NCBI RefSeq assembly: GCF_014279795.1
Contig: NZ_CP047945.1
Location: forward strand, 2,376,572-2,440,571
Direction: 5' to 3'
Length of the DNA: 64,000 nt
DNA from: Synechococcus sp. PROS-7-1
Lineage (GTDB): Bacteria; Cyanobacteriota; Cyanobacteriia; PCC-6307; Cyanobiaceae
A program made the translations under genes and the position numbers. This document shows, in pieces, positions 25,805-37,477 of this stretch. Position 1 is the stretch's first letter, and each line of letters begins with the position of its first letter. The notes under the pieces are model-generated. The model was not told the origin of the DNA. It was given only the letters and a program-made list of their open reading frames with translations, and ran no database searches.

Positions 25805-27301
25805 TCAACTGGCAGCAAACAGTCGCGTAAAGGTCTTGCGCATCCGCTCGATCAGGTCAAGCTCGTAAGTCTGTGCCTGGTCGACCGAGAACTCGCGTCG
25901 GCGTGCTTCTCGATTCGCCATAACCGCTGCGAAGGCTTCCATGGCATCACCGTTTTTCAGGAACTGATCATTGATCATGCGCTGACTGATTTTCTGCACC
26001 ATCACATGCCCCTTGGCCAAGACCGATGCCTTGCGGGGCTCATCGGTGAGCGCAGCCATTTCACCAAACACAGCTCCCTGACGCAACTCAGCGAGCTGAA
26101 TCTGCTCTTGTGGCCCACCACTGGCTTTGACCTGCACAGAGCAGATTCCTTCGAGAACAACGTACATCGAATCTCCAACATCCCCTTCTCGAACAATCAC
26201 CTCAGAATCGCCAAACGCCAGAGCAGCATCGTGCACAACAATATCTCTGATCTGAGCATCCGTGAGCGAGGCGAAGAGCGGCTCACGGCGCAAAACCGCA
26301 AAACTCTCCTTTTGCAGCTGTTGCAATAGATCTGCATCTCTACGTTCGGTCTCAGCAAACGTCCTCACATCTTCAACAGGAAATGGGAACGAATATCCAG
26401 CTCGATGAACCGCATACCATGCATTTGAGAAAATATCCGATTTAACAGCATGTCGCTCAGCATAATTAGAAATAAAAAACTTTAACTTATAATTGATTGA
26501 TGAGTCTGCAAACGACTCAACTAATACATGACATGGCGCGGAGCGAACGACGCCAGGCTGATTCTCCAAAACATCGAGCAAAATAGAAATAATTTTCTGG
26601 GGAGGAGCCTCGTAAGGCAATCCCATCTCAACATCGACACGGTATCGATTTGACGCCGGCTTAGAAAAATTAACGACCTTACTGGAATCAATCAGCGAAT
26701 TCGGCAGAATAATAATTCGATCTTGGATATTATCGTACAAATATGTACTGTTCCAAGTGACGGTTTCAACACGCCCAACAGAACCATCGATATCCACCCA
26801 ATCACCCACTGAAAATTGTCGCTCAGCCTGAAAGGTGAGCGCAGAAGAAATATTACTAATTTGAGAGGCAGTTCCTGGACCCACAACGAACGCCAGACCA
26901 CCCAAAACAGCAGCAGAGCCCAACGTGGTCAACAAACCTCGGGTCTGAAGCTGGACGGCAACAGCCAAGAGCACTGCCGTAACAAGCAGCAGATCTTTCA
27001 AAAGCCTTGGCGGTGCCACTTTTCGCGAGCTCACCCTGGCCAAAACGATCCAGAGCAGGTCGAGCGAGAACTCCACAAAAGCCACATAGAGAGCAGCACT
27101 CTCGACCAATCGCAGCCAGACGAGCACCTCGCCCTGCTGTTCAAACATCAACAGCAGGCGGCTCAACACAGCTGCCGTTAAGGCAATCCGGAAAAACAAC
27201 ATTCCCGGAATCCACTGGGCAAACTTAAAACTCTCCGAACGACGGGCACGACCCAGCACAAAGGTGAGCAGCCATAGCAAAACCAGCAAAACCAACAGCA
27301 T
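25805..27301 (-). CDS. MscS-type mechanosensitive channel with C-terminal CNB domain
   Basis: 498 residues. Four or more N-terminal membrane helices lead to the MscS pore helix and vestibule (GLAFVVGPGTASQISN, then FQAERQFSVGDWVDI). A CNB domain occupies about 355-470, with a complete phosphate cassette FGEMAALTDEPRKASV including the Arg. This is the bacterial cyclic-nucleotide-gated (bCNG) layout: an ion channel opened or modulated by cAMP or cGMP. Alone among the CNB proteins in this window, it keeps the nucleotide-contacting Arg, so it is the best candidate receptor for the product of the CHASE2 cyclase. The ATG follows directly after a GTG that could also start. Confidence 0.88.
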   Translation of the reverse strand: MLLVLLVLLWLLTFVLGRARRSESFKFAQWIPGMLFFRIALTAAVLSRLLLMFEQQGEVLVWLRLVESAALYVAFVEFSLDLLWIVLARVSSRKVAPPRLLKDLLLVTAVLLAVAVQLQTRGLLTTLGSAAVLGGLAFVVGPGTASQISNISSALTFQAERQFSVGDWVDIDGSVGRVETVTWNSTYLYDNIQDRIIILPNSLIDSSKVVNFSKPASNRYRVDVEMGLPYEAPPQKIISILLDVLENQPGVVRSAPCHVLVESFADSSINYKLKFFISNYAERHAVKSDIFSNAWYAVHRAGYSFPFPVEDVRTFAETERRDADLLQQLQKESFAVLRREPLFASLTDAQIRDIVVHDAALAFGDSEVIVREGDVGDSMYVVLEGICSVQVKASGGPQEQIQLAELRQGAVFGEMAALTDEPRKASVLAKGHVMVQKISQRMINDQFLKNGDAMEAFAAVMANREARRREFSVDQAQTYELDLIERMRKTFTRLFAAS

Positions 27302-27328
27302 CACGGTGCTTTGAACCTCAGCTAGGGC

Positions 27329-27679
27329 CTAAGACCAGTTTGTCAGAAGCAAGACCCAAACCAACTTGCACACCCAGTGCATGAGCTGATCAACAATGAG
27401 CGTGTATCGGAAACGACATTTGCCATAATCAATGGCGGCATGAAAAAAAGTTTCAGCCAAGCCAAGAACGGGAATGCCTGTTAGCAGTGCCACGACGAAT
27501 CCGTGGGTCGCAGCATGGGCCGAAAGCCACCAACGCCAATCGAGAACAACATCGTTTCCTGGACACTTTTCAACGGCCATCCGATCTCCTTGGAGCGGAA
27601 AGTCAGCCAGAAAATGACCAAGAATCAGCAAGATCAACAACTGAAAGGGTTGATCTGAAGGGAGGGAGATCTCGAGCAT
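27329..27679 (-). CDS. DUF3307-family small membrane protein
   Basis: 116 residues with about three membrane helices. HFLADFPLQGDRMAVEK and the following conserved Trp/His segment (WWLSAHAATHGF) match the DUF3307 family. Function unknown. It lies 42 bases downstream of alaS on the same strand and 27 bases before the MscS gene, so read-through from alaS is possible. Confidence 0.7.
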   Translation of the reverse strand: MLEISLPSDQPFQLLILLILGHFLADFPLQGDRMAVEKCPGNDVVLDWRWWLSAHAATHGFVVALLTGIPVLGLAETFFHAAIDYGKCRFRYTLIVDQLMHWVCKLVWVLLLTNWS

Positions 27680-27721
27680 TCACCAAAGAGAGCCACGGTT
27701 CAACATCGTGACTCATAGGGA

Positions 27722-30397
<2,676 letters not shown>

Positions 30398-30432
30398 GGC
30401 GAGTTCGGGCTCGAAAAGCGGGTCCAGCAGCC

Positions 30433-30858
30433 ATGATCGCCTTTCAGCCGCCGATCACGTTGGCCGACAGCAGCGCGGAAAGCAGCAAAGAATTAAACCG
30501 GGCGAACCTGCGCTGGCGCTCGGTGTGCTGGGCCCTGCTGGCCGGACTCAGCGCCGGACTGATCAGCCTCCCCTTTGGTCTGGAGCAAGCGGTGCGATCC
30601 ACAGGCTGCGGGCTCTTCTATGGGCTGCTCGCCTTTCACCTCGAACGGGTTGATCCAGAGGATTCCCACCTGCAAGCTGGATTAGTGGGCGCGATCTGCG
30701 GGGTGCGCAGCCTCGGCATGCCCCTTCCGCTTCCCTGGGGGGGTTCAGGCGCCCTGGCATCATTAGTGACGGATCTCCTCGTGGGGTGGCTGCCACTGAT
30801 CGGCAGTGCGCTCCTGCTCCACGGAACCCAACGCATGTTGTCTGCGTCGCGGCCATGA
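30433..30858 (+). CDS. conserved small membrane protein
   Basis: 141 residues from the ATG at 30433. Three to four hydrophobic segments (CWALLAGLSAGLISLPFGL, GLFYGLLAF, LIGSALLLHG) indicate an inner-membrane or thylakoid protein. No family recognised. Its TGA overlaps the ATG of the SNF2 helicase gene in an ATGA junction, so it opens a four-gene operon with the helicase, SWIM and MEKHLA genes. Confidence 0.6.
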   Translation: MIAFQPPITLADSSAESSKELNRANLRWRSVCWALLAGLSAGLISLPFGLEQAVRSTGCGLFYGLLAFHLERVDPEDSHLQAGLVGAICGVRSLGMPLPLPWGGSGALASLVTDLLVGWLPLIGSALLLHGTQRMLSASRP

Positions 30859-33800
30859 GCCTGCTGCACGCCACCTGGCTACCCGCCATTCGCACCCCCA
30901 GCAGCTCCGGACGAGCTGCCCTCTTGGTGTGGGCTGACACCTGGCGTGTGGCCGAGCCCCTCGGCCCCGGAGCCACACCCGCCCTTCATCCCTTCACCCT
31001 GAGCGCGGAGGATCTGCGCGCCTGGCTCACAGAACGCGATCTGCTACCCGACGGCATCATCGACGCCACCGCATGCCTCACCCTGCCGAGCCGCAGTGTG
31101 AAACCACGACGGCCCCGGGGCTCGGCTGCCGCCACCCCCCCAGCAGAGGAGCAGCCCCCCTGGTGCGGGCTGCCGTTGCAAGCCGGCGAACCGATTCCGA
31201 AAACCACCGAGTGGTGGCCTTGGCAGGTGCAGGGGCTGGCGATCGAACCGATGGCGGCCACAGCATGGCTGGCCAAGCTTCCTCTCTCTGGCCATCACCC
31301 CGACCTGGCCGATGAGCTGCGCTGGTGGAGTCATATGCAGCGATGGGCCCTCAGCCTGGTGGCCCGGGGGCGCTGGCTGCCCCAGGTGGAATTAAGCCGG
31401 GGCGAAGGGTATCCCCACCGCGCCCGCTGGGTCCCGCTTCTCAACCGTGAGGACGACCGGCGCCGCCTGGAAGACCTCGCCGCCCGTCTGCCCCTGGTGG
31501 CCACCTGTGCACTGCCCTGGAGAGAGCCCACAGGCAAACGCAGCAATCGCATCACCAGGCTGCGCCCAGAGGCCATGCGCGCTGCCAATCCCGTGGCCTG
31601 CTGTCGTCCCCGCAGCGGTCGCTTGCGGGTGGCCACGTTGCTGGAAGATCTGGTGGATGCCCAGCTGCGCAAGGGCTTCCATCCCGATGACGAAGGGCTC
31701 GACCCCCTGCTCTGTGCCTGGGAAAACGCCCTGAGTTCAGAGAACGGGGTGATCGATCTGAACGACGAAGATGCCGAACGACTGGCCACGGCCAGCCACC
31801 ACTGGCGCGAGGGAGTCGCTGGCAATGTGGCGGCAGCCAGGGCCTGCCTTGAACTCGCCACCCCCAACGACGGTGAGGACCTCTGGGATCTGCGCTTCTA
31901 CCTGCAGGCCGAAGCCGATCCAACGCTGAAAGTACCGGCCGGAGCAGCCTGGGCCGCTGGACCCGAAGGCCTTCAACTCGGAGAGATACCTGTGGAGCAT
32001 CCCGGCGAGGTGCTGCTCGAGGGCATGGGTCGCGCTCTCACGGTGTTCGCACCGATCGAACGGGGCCTAGACAGCGCCACGCCGGAAGCGATGCATCTCA
32101 CCCCTGCGGAAGCCTTCGTGCTGGTGCGCACCGCCGCCCGTCAACTCCGGGACGTGGGCGTTGGTGTGGACCTCCCTCCCAGCCTCTCGGGAGGCCTAGC
32201 CAGCCGCCTCGGTTTGGCGATCAAGGCCGAGCTTCCCAAACGTTCACGAGGCTTCACGCTCGGAGAAAATCTCGATTGGAGCTGGGAGCTCATGATCGGC
32301 GGCGTCACCCTGACGCTGCGGGAGCTGGAACGGCTGGCCGGCAAGCGCAGCCCCTTGGTGCGCCACAAGGGAGCCTGGATCGAACTCAGGCCCAATGATC
32401 TCAAGAACGCAGAACGGTTCTGTGCCGCCAACCCTGATCTGAGCCTGGACGATGCCCTTCGCCTCACGGCCAGCGAAGGGGACACGCTGATGCGCCTCCC
32501 CGTGCATGCGTTTGATGCTGGCCCTCGCCTTCAAGGGGTGTTGGAGCAATACCACCAGCAGAAAGCACCGGATCCGCTGCCTGCGCCCGAGGGCTTCTGC
32601 GGTCAGCTTCGGCCCTACCAGGAACGTGGCCTGGGATGGCTGGCCTTCCTGCACCGCTTCGATCAAGGAGCCTGCCTGGCCGACGACATGGGCCTGGGCA
32701 AAACAATCCAGCTTCTGGCCTTCCTCCAGCACCTGAAGGTGGAGAAAGAACTGAAACGGCCGGTGCTGCTGGTGGCTCCCACATCCGTGCTCACCAACTG
32801 GAAGCGGGAAGCCGCGGCCTTTACCCCCGAGCTCGCGGTCCATGAGCACTACGGCCCCAAGCGTCCCTCCACCCCTGCGGCACTGAAAAAAGCCCTGAAA
32901 GACGTTGACCTGGTGCTTACCAGCTACGGGCTCCTGCAGAGAGACAGTGAGCTGCTTGAGAGTTTCGACTGGCAGGGCACCGTGATCGATGAAGCCCAGG
33001 CGATCAAGAACCCTTCGGCCAAGCAAAGCCAGGCCGCCCGTGATCTGGCTCGAACCCGCAAGGGCTCCAGGTTCCGCATTGCCCTCACTGGCACACCGGT
33101 TGAGAACAGGGTGAGCGAGCTCTGGGCCCTGATGGATTTCCTCAATCCGAGCGTGCTTGGGGAAGAGGAATTTTTCCGGCAGCGCTACCGCATGCCGATC
33201 GAGCGCTACGGCGATATGTCGTCCCTACGCGATCTCAAATCGCGGGTGGGACCGTTCATCCTGCGGCGCTTGAAAACCGACAAGGCGATCATCTCCGACC
33301 TCCCCGAAAAAGTGGAGCTGAGTGAATGGGTGGGTCTGAGCAAGGAACAAAAATCCCTGTATGCAAAAACCGTTGAGGACACCCTCGATGCCATCGCCCG
33401 AGCCCCCCGCGGCAAACGCCATGGCCAGGTGCTGGGACTGCTGACGCGCCTCAAACAGATCTGCAATCACCCGGCCCTGGCCTTGAAGGAAGACGAGGCA
33501 GGCGACGACTTCCTGCAGCGATCGGTGAAGTTGCAGCGGCTCGAAGAGATTCTCGAAGAGGTGATTGAAGCGGGGGATCGAGCCCTGCTCTTCACCCAGT
33601 TCGCGGAATGGGGGCATCTGCTGCAGGGCTACTTGCAACGCCGCTGGCGCAGCGAGGTGCCGTTCCTGAGCGGCAGCACCAGCAAGGGAGAACGCCAGGC
33701 CATGGTGGATCGCTTTCAGGAAGACCCGCGCGGCCCCCAGCTCTTCCTGCTGTCCCTCAAGGCTGGCGGTGTGGGATTGAACCTCACCCGGGCCAGCCAC

Positions 33801-34067
33801 GTATTCCACATCGACCGCTGGTGGAACCCCGCGGTTGAAAACCAGGCCACTGACCGTGCCTACCGGATTGGCCAGACCAACCGGGTGATGGTGCACAAGT
33901 TCATCACCAGTGGCTCAGTGGAAGAGAAGATCGACCGGATGATCCGAGAGAAGTCCAGACTGGCGGAAGACATCGTCGGTTCCGGCGAGGAGTGGCTCGG
34001 CGGCTTCGACATGGGCCAACTCAAAGAACTGGTGAGCCTGGAGGACAACGAGACGCGCAACCCATGA
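30855..34067 (+). CDS. SNF2-family DEAD/DEAH-like helicase
   Basis: 1070 residues. The long N-terminal region (about 1-590) includes the bacterial SNF2 accessory domain. The motor follows: LRPYQERGLGWLAFL, Walker A ADDMGLGKTIQ, motif II VIDEAQAIKN, LTGTPVENRVSELW, then the C-terminal lobe with ALLFTQFAEWG, LLSLKAGGVGLNLT and the arginine-finger region DRAYRIGQ. Predicted ATP-dependent DNA translocase, possibly in repair or transcription recycling. The ATG at 30855 is chosen because it overlaps the previous stop. Pairing with a SWIM-domain gene immediately downstream is typical of bacterial SNF2 loci. Confidence 0.93.
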   Translation: MSLLHATWLPAIRTPSSSGRAALLVWADTWRVAEPLGPGATPALHPFTLSAEDLRAWLTERDLLPDGIIDATACLTLPSRSVKPRRPRGSAAATPPAEEQPPWCGLPLQAGEPIPKTTEWWPWQVQGLAIEPMAATAWLAKLPLSGHHPDLADELRWWSHMQRWALSLVARGRWLPQVELSRGEGYPHRARWVPLLNREDDRRRLEDLAARLPLVATCALPWREPTGKRSNRITRLRPEAMRAANPVACCRPRSGRLRVATLLEDLVDAQLRKGFHPDDEGLDPLLCAWENALSSENGVIDLNDEDAERLATASHHWREGVAGNVAAARACLELATPNDGEDLWDLRFYLQAEADPTLKVPAGAAWAAGPEGLQLGEIPVEHPGEVLLEGMGRALTVFAPIERGLDSATPEAMHLTPAEAFVLVRTAARQLRDVGVGVDLPPSLSGGLASRLGLAIKAELPKRSRGFTLGENLDWSWELMIGGVTLTLRELERLAGKRSPLVRHKGAWIELRPNDLKNAERFCAANPDLSLDDALRLTASEGDTLMRLPVHAFDAGPRLQGVLEQYHQQKAPDPLPAPEGFCGQLRPYQERGLGWLAFLHRFDQGACLADDMGLGKTIQLLAFLQHLKVEKELKRPVLLVAPTSVLTNWKREAAAFTPELAVHEHYGPKRPSTPAALKKALKDVDLVLTSYGLLQRDSELLESFDWQGTVIDEAQAIKNPSAKQSQAARDLARTRKGSRFRIALTGTPVENRVSELWALMDFLNPSVLGEEEFFRQRYRMPIERYGDMSSLRDLKSRVGPFILRRLKTDKAIISDLPEKVELSEWVGLSKEQKSLYAKTVEDTLDAIARAPRGKRHGQVLGLLTRLKQICNHPALALKEDEAGDDFLQRSVKLQRLEEILEEVIEAGDRALLFTQFAEWGHLLQGYLQRRWRSEVPFLSGSTSKGERQAMVDRFQEDPRGPQLFLLSLKAGGVGLNLTRASHVFHIDRWWNPAVENQATDRAYRIGQTNRVMVHKFITSGSVEEKIDRMIREKSRLAEDIVGSGEEWLGGFDMGQLKELVSLEDNETRNP

Positions 34068-34966
34068 CCATCACCCCCTCCACTCCGGGCATCAACACCT
34101 CCCTCGGGGACGACGGCCTCGGCCAGCAACCCTGGTGGGTGGAACAGTGGATGGAGCTGATCAACTCTTACCGCTTTAAAAAACGCCTGGAACGCGCCTG
34201 GGCCTATGCCCGGGAGGGGCATGTGACCTCGATTCGCTTCGAGGGGCGACGGGTGCATGCCCGCGTGCAGGGCACCGGTGAAGACCCGTACAAGGTGAAG
34301 CTCTGGCTGGATGTGCTCAGCGACGAGGACTGGGGCTACGTGCTGGAGGCTCTGACCCAAAAGGCGCGCTGGTCCGCCCAGTTGCTCGCCGGCATCATGC
34401 CGTCCGACATCGAGCGTGCCTTTGCCGCCAGCGGCCGGCGTTTGTTTCCCTTCAAGCTTCAGGAGGTGCGCAGCGAGTGCAGTTGCCCCGACAAAGCCAA
34501 TCCCTGCAAACACATCAGTGCCGTGTATTTCCTGATGGGGGAGCGGTTCAGTGAGGATCCGTTCGTGCTGTTCCAGTTGCGGGGACGCACGCGGGCCAAG
34601 TTGCTGGAAGACCTAGCCGAACATCGGCTGCAGGCTCTCAACACCAGGCTGGCCAGCGATGAGCAAGACAGCGAAGGCGCCACCACTGAAGCCGTCACGC
34701 CAACGGCCGACGCACCGCCGCCTCCCCACCCGGCTGTTCTCGATCCCACGCTCTGGTGGCGCTACGACGCCAGCCTTGACGGTGATCTTGTGGTGATCAC
34801 ACCGGCCATGGAGGGCGACACCGGCCTCGATGCGGCCGGGGATCTCCCTCTGGCCGAAGAACCGCGCTTTCCAGAGGCGCGGCCACGCTTCCTCTCCCAT
34901 CTACGGGAGCAAGGACAGGCGCTTGCGCAACGGGCCATGGTGGAAGCCATGACAGCAGGTGACTGA
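34064..34966 (+). CDS. SWIM zinc-finger protein
   Basis: 300 residues. The SWIM motif C-x-C-x(n)-C-x-H is at about 145-158 (SECSCPDKANPCKHI), followed by the usual YFLMGERF helix. The N-terminal part (WVEQWMELINSYRFKKRLER, RARNY-like region) is typical of SWIM partners of SNF2 helicases. The C-terminal 100 residues are acidic and Pro-rich. It overlaps the helicase stop (ATGA) and the next gene by eight bases. Predicted DNA- or protein-binding cofactor of the helicase. Confidence 0.88.
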   Translation: MTITPSTPGINTSLGDDGLGQQPWWVEQWMELINSYRFKKRLERAWAYAREGHVTSIRFEGRRVHARVQGTGEDPYKVKLWLDVLSDEDWGYVLEALTQKARWSAQLLAGIMPSDIERAFAASGRRLFPFKLQEVRSECSCPDKANPCKHISAVYFLMGERFSEDPFVLFQLRGRTRAKLLEDLAEHRLQALNTRLASDEQDSEGATTEAVTPTADAPPPPHPAVLDPTLWWRYDASLDGDLVVITPAMEGDTGLDAAGDLPLAEEPRFPEARPRFLSHLREQGQALAQRAMVEAMTAGD

Positions 34967-35438
34967 AACCGCCCCCTGGCAGACCCTGGAGATCCAGGGC
35001 CTCGTGACGATTCTTCTGCTCTCCCATCGGCGTGCCTTCGACAGCCCCCTGCTGGCCAGCGACCGACCGGGAACATCCCGGCGCCTGAGCGCACAGGAGC
35101 TCTTCAACAGCAGCATGGCCGTGCTGGCTCACGACAACACGAGCGACCCAGCCCTGACCTATGCCAATGCCACCGCCCTCAAGCTCTGGCAACGCACCTG
35201 GACGCAGATGATCGGCATGCCCTCGCGCCTGACCGCAGCGCAGTCGGAACGGCGGGAACGGGCGGCCTCGCTCAAGCAGGCTCTCGCACAGGATGCGATC
35301 AAGACCTATACGGGCCTTCGCGTGGATCGCCACGGGCGTCAATTCATGATCCGCAACGCCCGAATCTGGACGCTTTGGGATGAGGAAGGACGTCGTTGTG
35401 GCCAGGCGGCAGCGTTCTCCAGTTGGTGGTGGCTGTAA
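34959..35438 (+). CDS. MEKHLA-domain protein
   Basis: 159 residues, GTG start overlapping the SWIM gene by eight bases. It covers almost exactly a MEKHLA domain, a PAS-like fold found alone in bacteria and at the end of plant HD-ZIP III proteins: PALTYANATALKLWQRTW, MIGMPSRLTA, and the aromatic end AAAFSSWWWL. Sensor or ligand binding is likely, but the ligand is unknown. Last gene of the SNF2 operon; a strong hairpin follows six bases after the stop. Confidence 0.82.
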   Translation: MTETAPWQTLEIQGLVTILLLSHRRAFDSPLLASDRPGTSRRLSAQELFNSSMAVLAHDNTSDPALTYANATALKLWQRTWTQMIGMPSRLTAAQSERRERAASLKQALAQDAIKTYTGLRVDRHGRQFMIRNARIWTLWDEEGRRCGQAAAFSSWWWL

Positions 35439-35444
35439 TCAGCT

Positions 35445-35496
35445 CACTCACTGTTCGGTTCACACGACATCCCAGTTGTGACAACCGAACTGAGTG
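35445..35496. repeat. 14-bp stem-loop between the MEKHLA gene and hsp20
   Basis: CACTCA-CT-GTTCGGTT (35445-35460) pairs with AACCGAAC-TGAGTG (35483-35496), giving 14 bp with a two-base bulge and a 22-base loop. It starts six bases after the MEKHLA stop. There is no U-run directly after it, so it may be an mRNA-stabilising or factor-dependent terminator element of the upstream operon, or part of hsp20 control. Confidence 0.5.
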
Positions 35497-35612
35497 GTTT
35501 AGACCGTACAAAAAAGGACGGTTCTCACCCTGATCAGATTGATCAACCACACGCAGATTGTCGTTGCGGGTGATGCAAACACCCACCACATACCATTCCT
35601 GAGGAGTCACTC

Positions 35613-36026
35613 ATGATCACCCTTCGTCAATCACCATTCGATCTCTTTGAACGGCTGGACCAGCAGCTGTCGCAGGCTGAGCGTGTTCCAGCAGCAGAGA
35701 TCCACGAAACGGCCGATCACTACACCGTGCGCCTGGAGCTGCCTGGAGTGAGCCGCGACTCGATCGACGTCAAAGCCACCGATCGCACCCTCAGCATCAG
35801 TGCCGAACGCCGTCGTCCCGAGAGCACGAACGCCGCTGATGAAAACGCAAGCGACGAAACGGCCCGGCTGAGCGAGTTCCGCTACGGCACCTGGAGCCGC
35901 AGCTTCCGTTTCGGCCAGGGGTTAAACCGGGATGCCGTTCAGGCCAGTTACCGGGATGGCGTCCTGGAGATCACTGCCGCCAAGGTCCAAAGCCACACCA
36001 GCGTGACGGTGGCAGTGGACGCCTGA
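35613..36026 (+). CDS. small heat-shock protein, Hsp20/alpha-crystallin family
   Basis: 137 residues. The alpha-crystallin domain spans about 25-125 (AAEIHETADHYTVRLELPGV at its start, ASYRDGVLEITAAK at its end), with the conserved Gly-Val-Leu near the C-terminus. It holds unfolding proteins in oligomers. A strong GAGGAG ribosome-binding site (35601-35606) lies seven bases before the ATG. A GGGTG/CACCC hairpin (35568-35584) sits just upstream, and TGAG/CTCA can pair across the ribosome-binding site, so thermal control of translation is conceivable. A good terminator follows. Confidence 0.93.
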   Translation: MITLRQSPFDLFERLDQQLSQAERVPAAEIHETADHYTVRLELPGVSRDSIDVKATDRTLSISAERRRPESTNAADENASDETARLSEFRYGTWSRSFRFGQGLNRDAVQASYRDGVLEITAAKVQSHTSVTVAVDA

Positions 36027-36065
36027 AGCGGAAACCTGAGGTGAAGGCCAGAGAACGAGAAATCC

Positions 36066-36095
36066 AAACCCCCATCAGCCGATGGGGGTTTTTTT
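36066..36095. terminator. rho-independent terminator after hsp20
   Basis: Perfect 9-bp stem ACCCCCATC / GATGGGGGT (36068-36076 with 36081-36089), four-base loop AGCC, followed by a run of T on the plus strand to 36095. The A-rich flank on the other side could let it also serve the leftward transporter gene that ends at 36101. Confidence 0.85.
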
Positions 36096-36100
36096 GAGTG

Positions 36101-37405
36101 TCAGCGCGTCAGGGACCAACCGAGAAACAGCAGGCTGAAACCGATCAAAAACACCAGGCCGAACCAACTGAGGCCGCGCATCAAAGGACCATCGCGATGG
36201 TCTGGTGCCACGAGCTCACAGTTCATCGTGTCCATGGCCATCCAGGCGAACACCGGAGCCGCCAGGAAGCTGCCCGTCATCGCCCCGAACACGAAATCCT
36301 TCACACCGATGCCACCGCTGTAGGCCCAGAGCAGCGCCGCCAGGGCCGCCAACAGATGGAGACCAATCCAGAGTCCGAGACGGCGACGCTGGGGCCCGGG
36401 AGCGGCATCGCCCCGGTCCACTCCCTGCAAGAGCCCCTGAATCGCTGAGATGCTGCGGGGGTAGGCATCCAGGCAGGTCAACGTGGTGCTGAACATGGCG
36501 GCGAACGCGGCTGGAACGATGATCCAGGCCGCCCAGGAACCCATCGCCTCGGTGTAAAGGCGGATGAGGTTCTGAGCAAACGCAACGCCACTGCCCTGGA
36601 AGAGGCCGTCACCGCTTCCATACATGGTGTAAGCACCCAGGATCACGAAAAACACTGCTGTGAGCACCGTGATGCCATAACCGAGATTGAAATCCGTTTC
36701 CGCTTCTTGCAGCGAAGCGGTGTGCTGGCTGTCACGAGCGCGGGAAAACATCCAGAGCGACGGCCACACGCACATTTCCACAGGCCCTGGCATCCACCCC
36801 ATCAGGGGGATCAGAAAGCCAAGATCAGCCATCTGCCAGGGCGATGGATCGGCCGCCAGCCAACTGGACGCCACATCCCCTGCAGGGCCCCGCACCAGCA
36901 ACGACATCGCCGCCACTCCCGTGAGCAGGGTGAGCAGGGCCACCAGCAGCTTCGAGAGCCGATCCAAAACCTTGTAGTGACCCATGAGCAGGATCAACCC
37001 GCAGCCAGCCAATACGGCGATCGCCAGGGCAAAAGGGTCGAACTGGGCCAAAGCCGGCACATTGGTGAGCAACAGGCCGGCCACAAAACTCACTGCAGCA
37101 ATCGTGAACGTGCCCGTGAACAGACTCACCAGCAGATACACCGGCAGGTAGGTCCTGTTGCGCTGCTGGAATCCCTCCAGCAGCGAGAGACCGGTTGCGG
37201 CCGTGAACCGGCTGCCCACCCTGAGAAAGGGGTACTTGATCAAGTTGGTGAGCAGGATCAGGCCCACGAGAGCAAAGCCGAAACGGGCCCCTGCCGTGGT
37301 GGACGACATCAGGTGGGATCCGCCGATGCAGGCCCCCGCAAGCAGGATCCCGGGACCGATGCTGCGCCGCAATCCGGAGATCGCGGCAGCGGCGCTGGAG
37401 GTCAT
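36101..37405 (-). CDS. NRAMP-like metal transporter with atypical metal-site motifs
   Basis: 434 residues from the ATG at 37405 (a GTG at 37420 is possible) with about eleven membrane helices. Overall spacing and segments such as SIGPGILLAGACIGGSHLMS and FNLGYGITVLTAVFFVILGA fit the NRAMP (Slc11) family. However, helix 1 lacks the metal-binding Asp-Pro-Gly-Asn (it reads ACIGGSHLM) and helix 6 has WMPGPVEM where Met-Pro-His-Asn is usual. The substrate may therefore not be Mn(II) or Fe(II). It converges on hsp20 and shares the terminator region. Start of transcription is probably in the 72-base divergent gap before flv3. Confidence 0.72.
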   Translation of the reverse strand: MTSSAAAAISGLRRSIGPGILLAGACIGGSHLMSSTTAGARFGFALVGLILLTNLIKYPFLRVGSRFTAATGLSLLEGFQQRNRTYLPVYLLVSLFTGTFTIAAVSFVAGLLLTNVPALAQFDPFALAIAVLAGCGLILLMGHYKVLDRLSKLLVALLTLLTGVAAMSLLVRGPAGDVASSWLAADPSPWQMADLGFLIPLMGWMPGPVEMCVWPSLWMFSRARDSQHTASLQEAETDFNLGYGITVLTAVFFVILGAYTMYGSGDGLFQGSGVAFAQNLIRLYTEAMGSWAAWIIVPAAFAAMFSTTLTCLDAYPRSISAIQGLLQGVDRGDAAPGPQRRRLGLWIGLHLLAALAALLWAYSGGIGVKDFVFGAMTGSFLAAPVFAWMAMDTMNCELVAPDHRDGPLMRGLSWFGLVFLIGFSLLFLGWSLTR

Positions 37406-37477
37406 GACAGCAAATCGCACTGCGTGCCATCTTCCAACCCGGAGTTCTTACAGTCGAGAACCGTCGTGTTTGCTGCC

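Noticed and set aside
36707-37477. 5' extension of the flv3 frame across the NRAMP-like gene
   Set aside because: Antisense to a membrane-protein gene, low-complexity translation; the ATG at 37478 starts the known Flv N-terminus.
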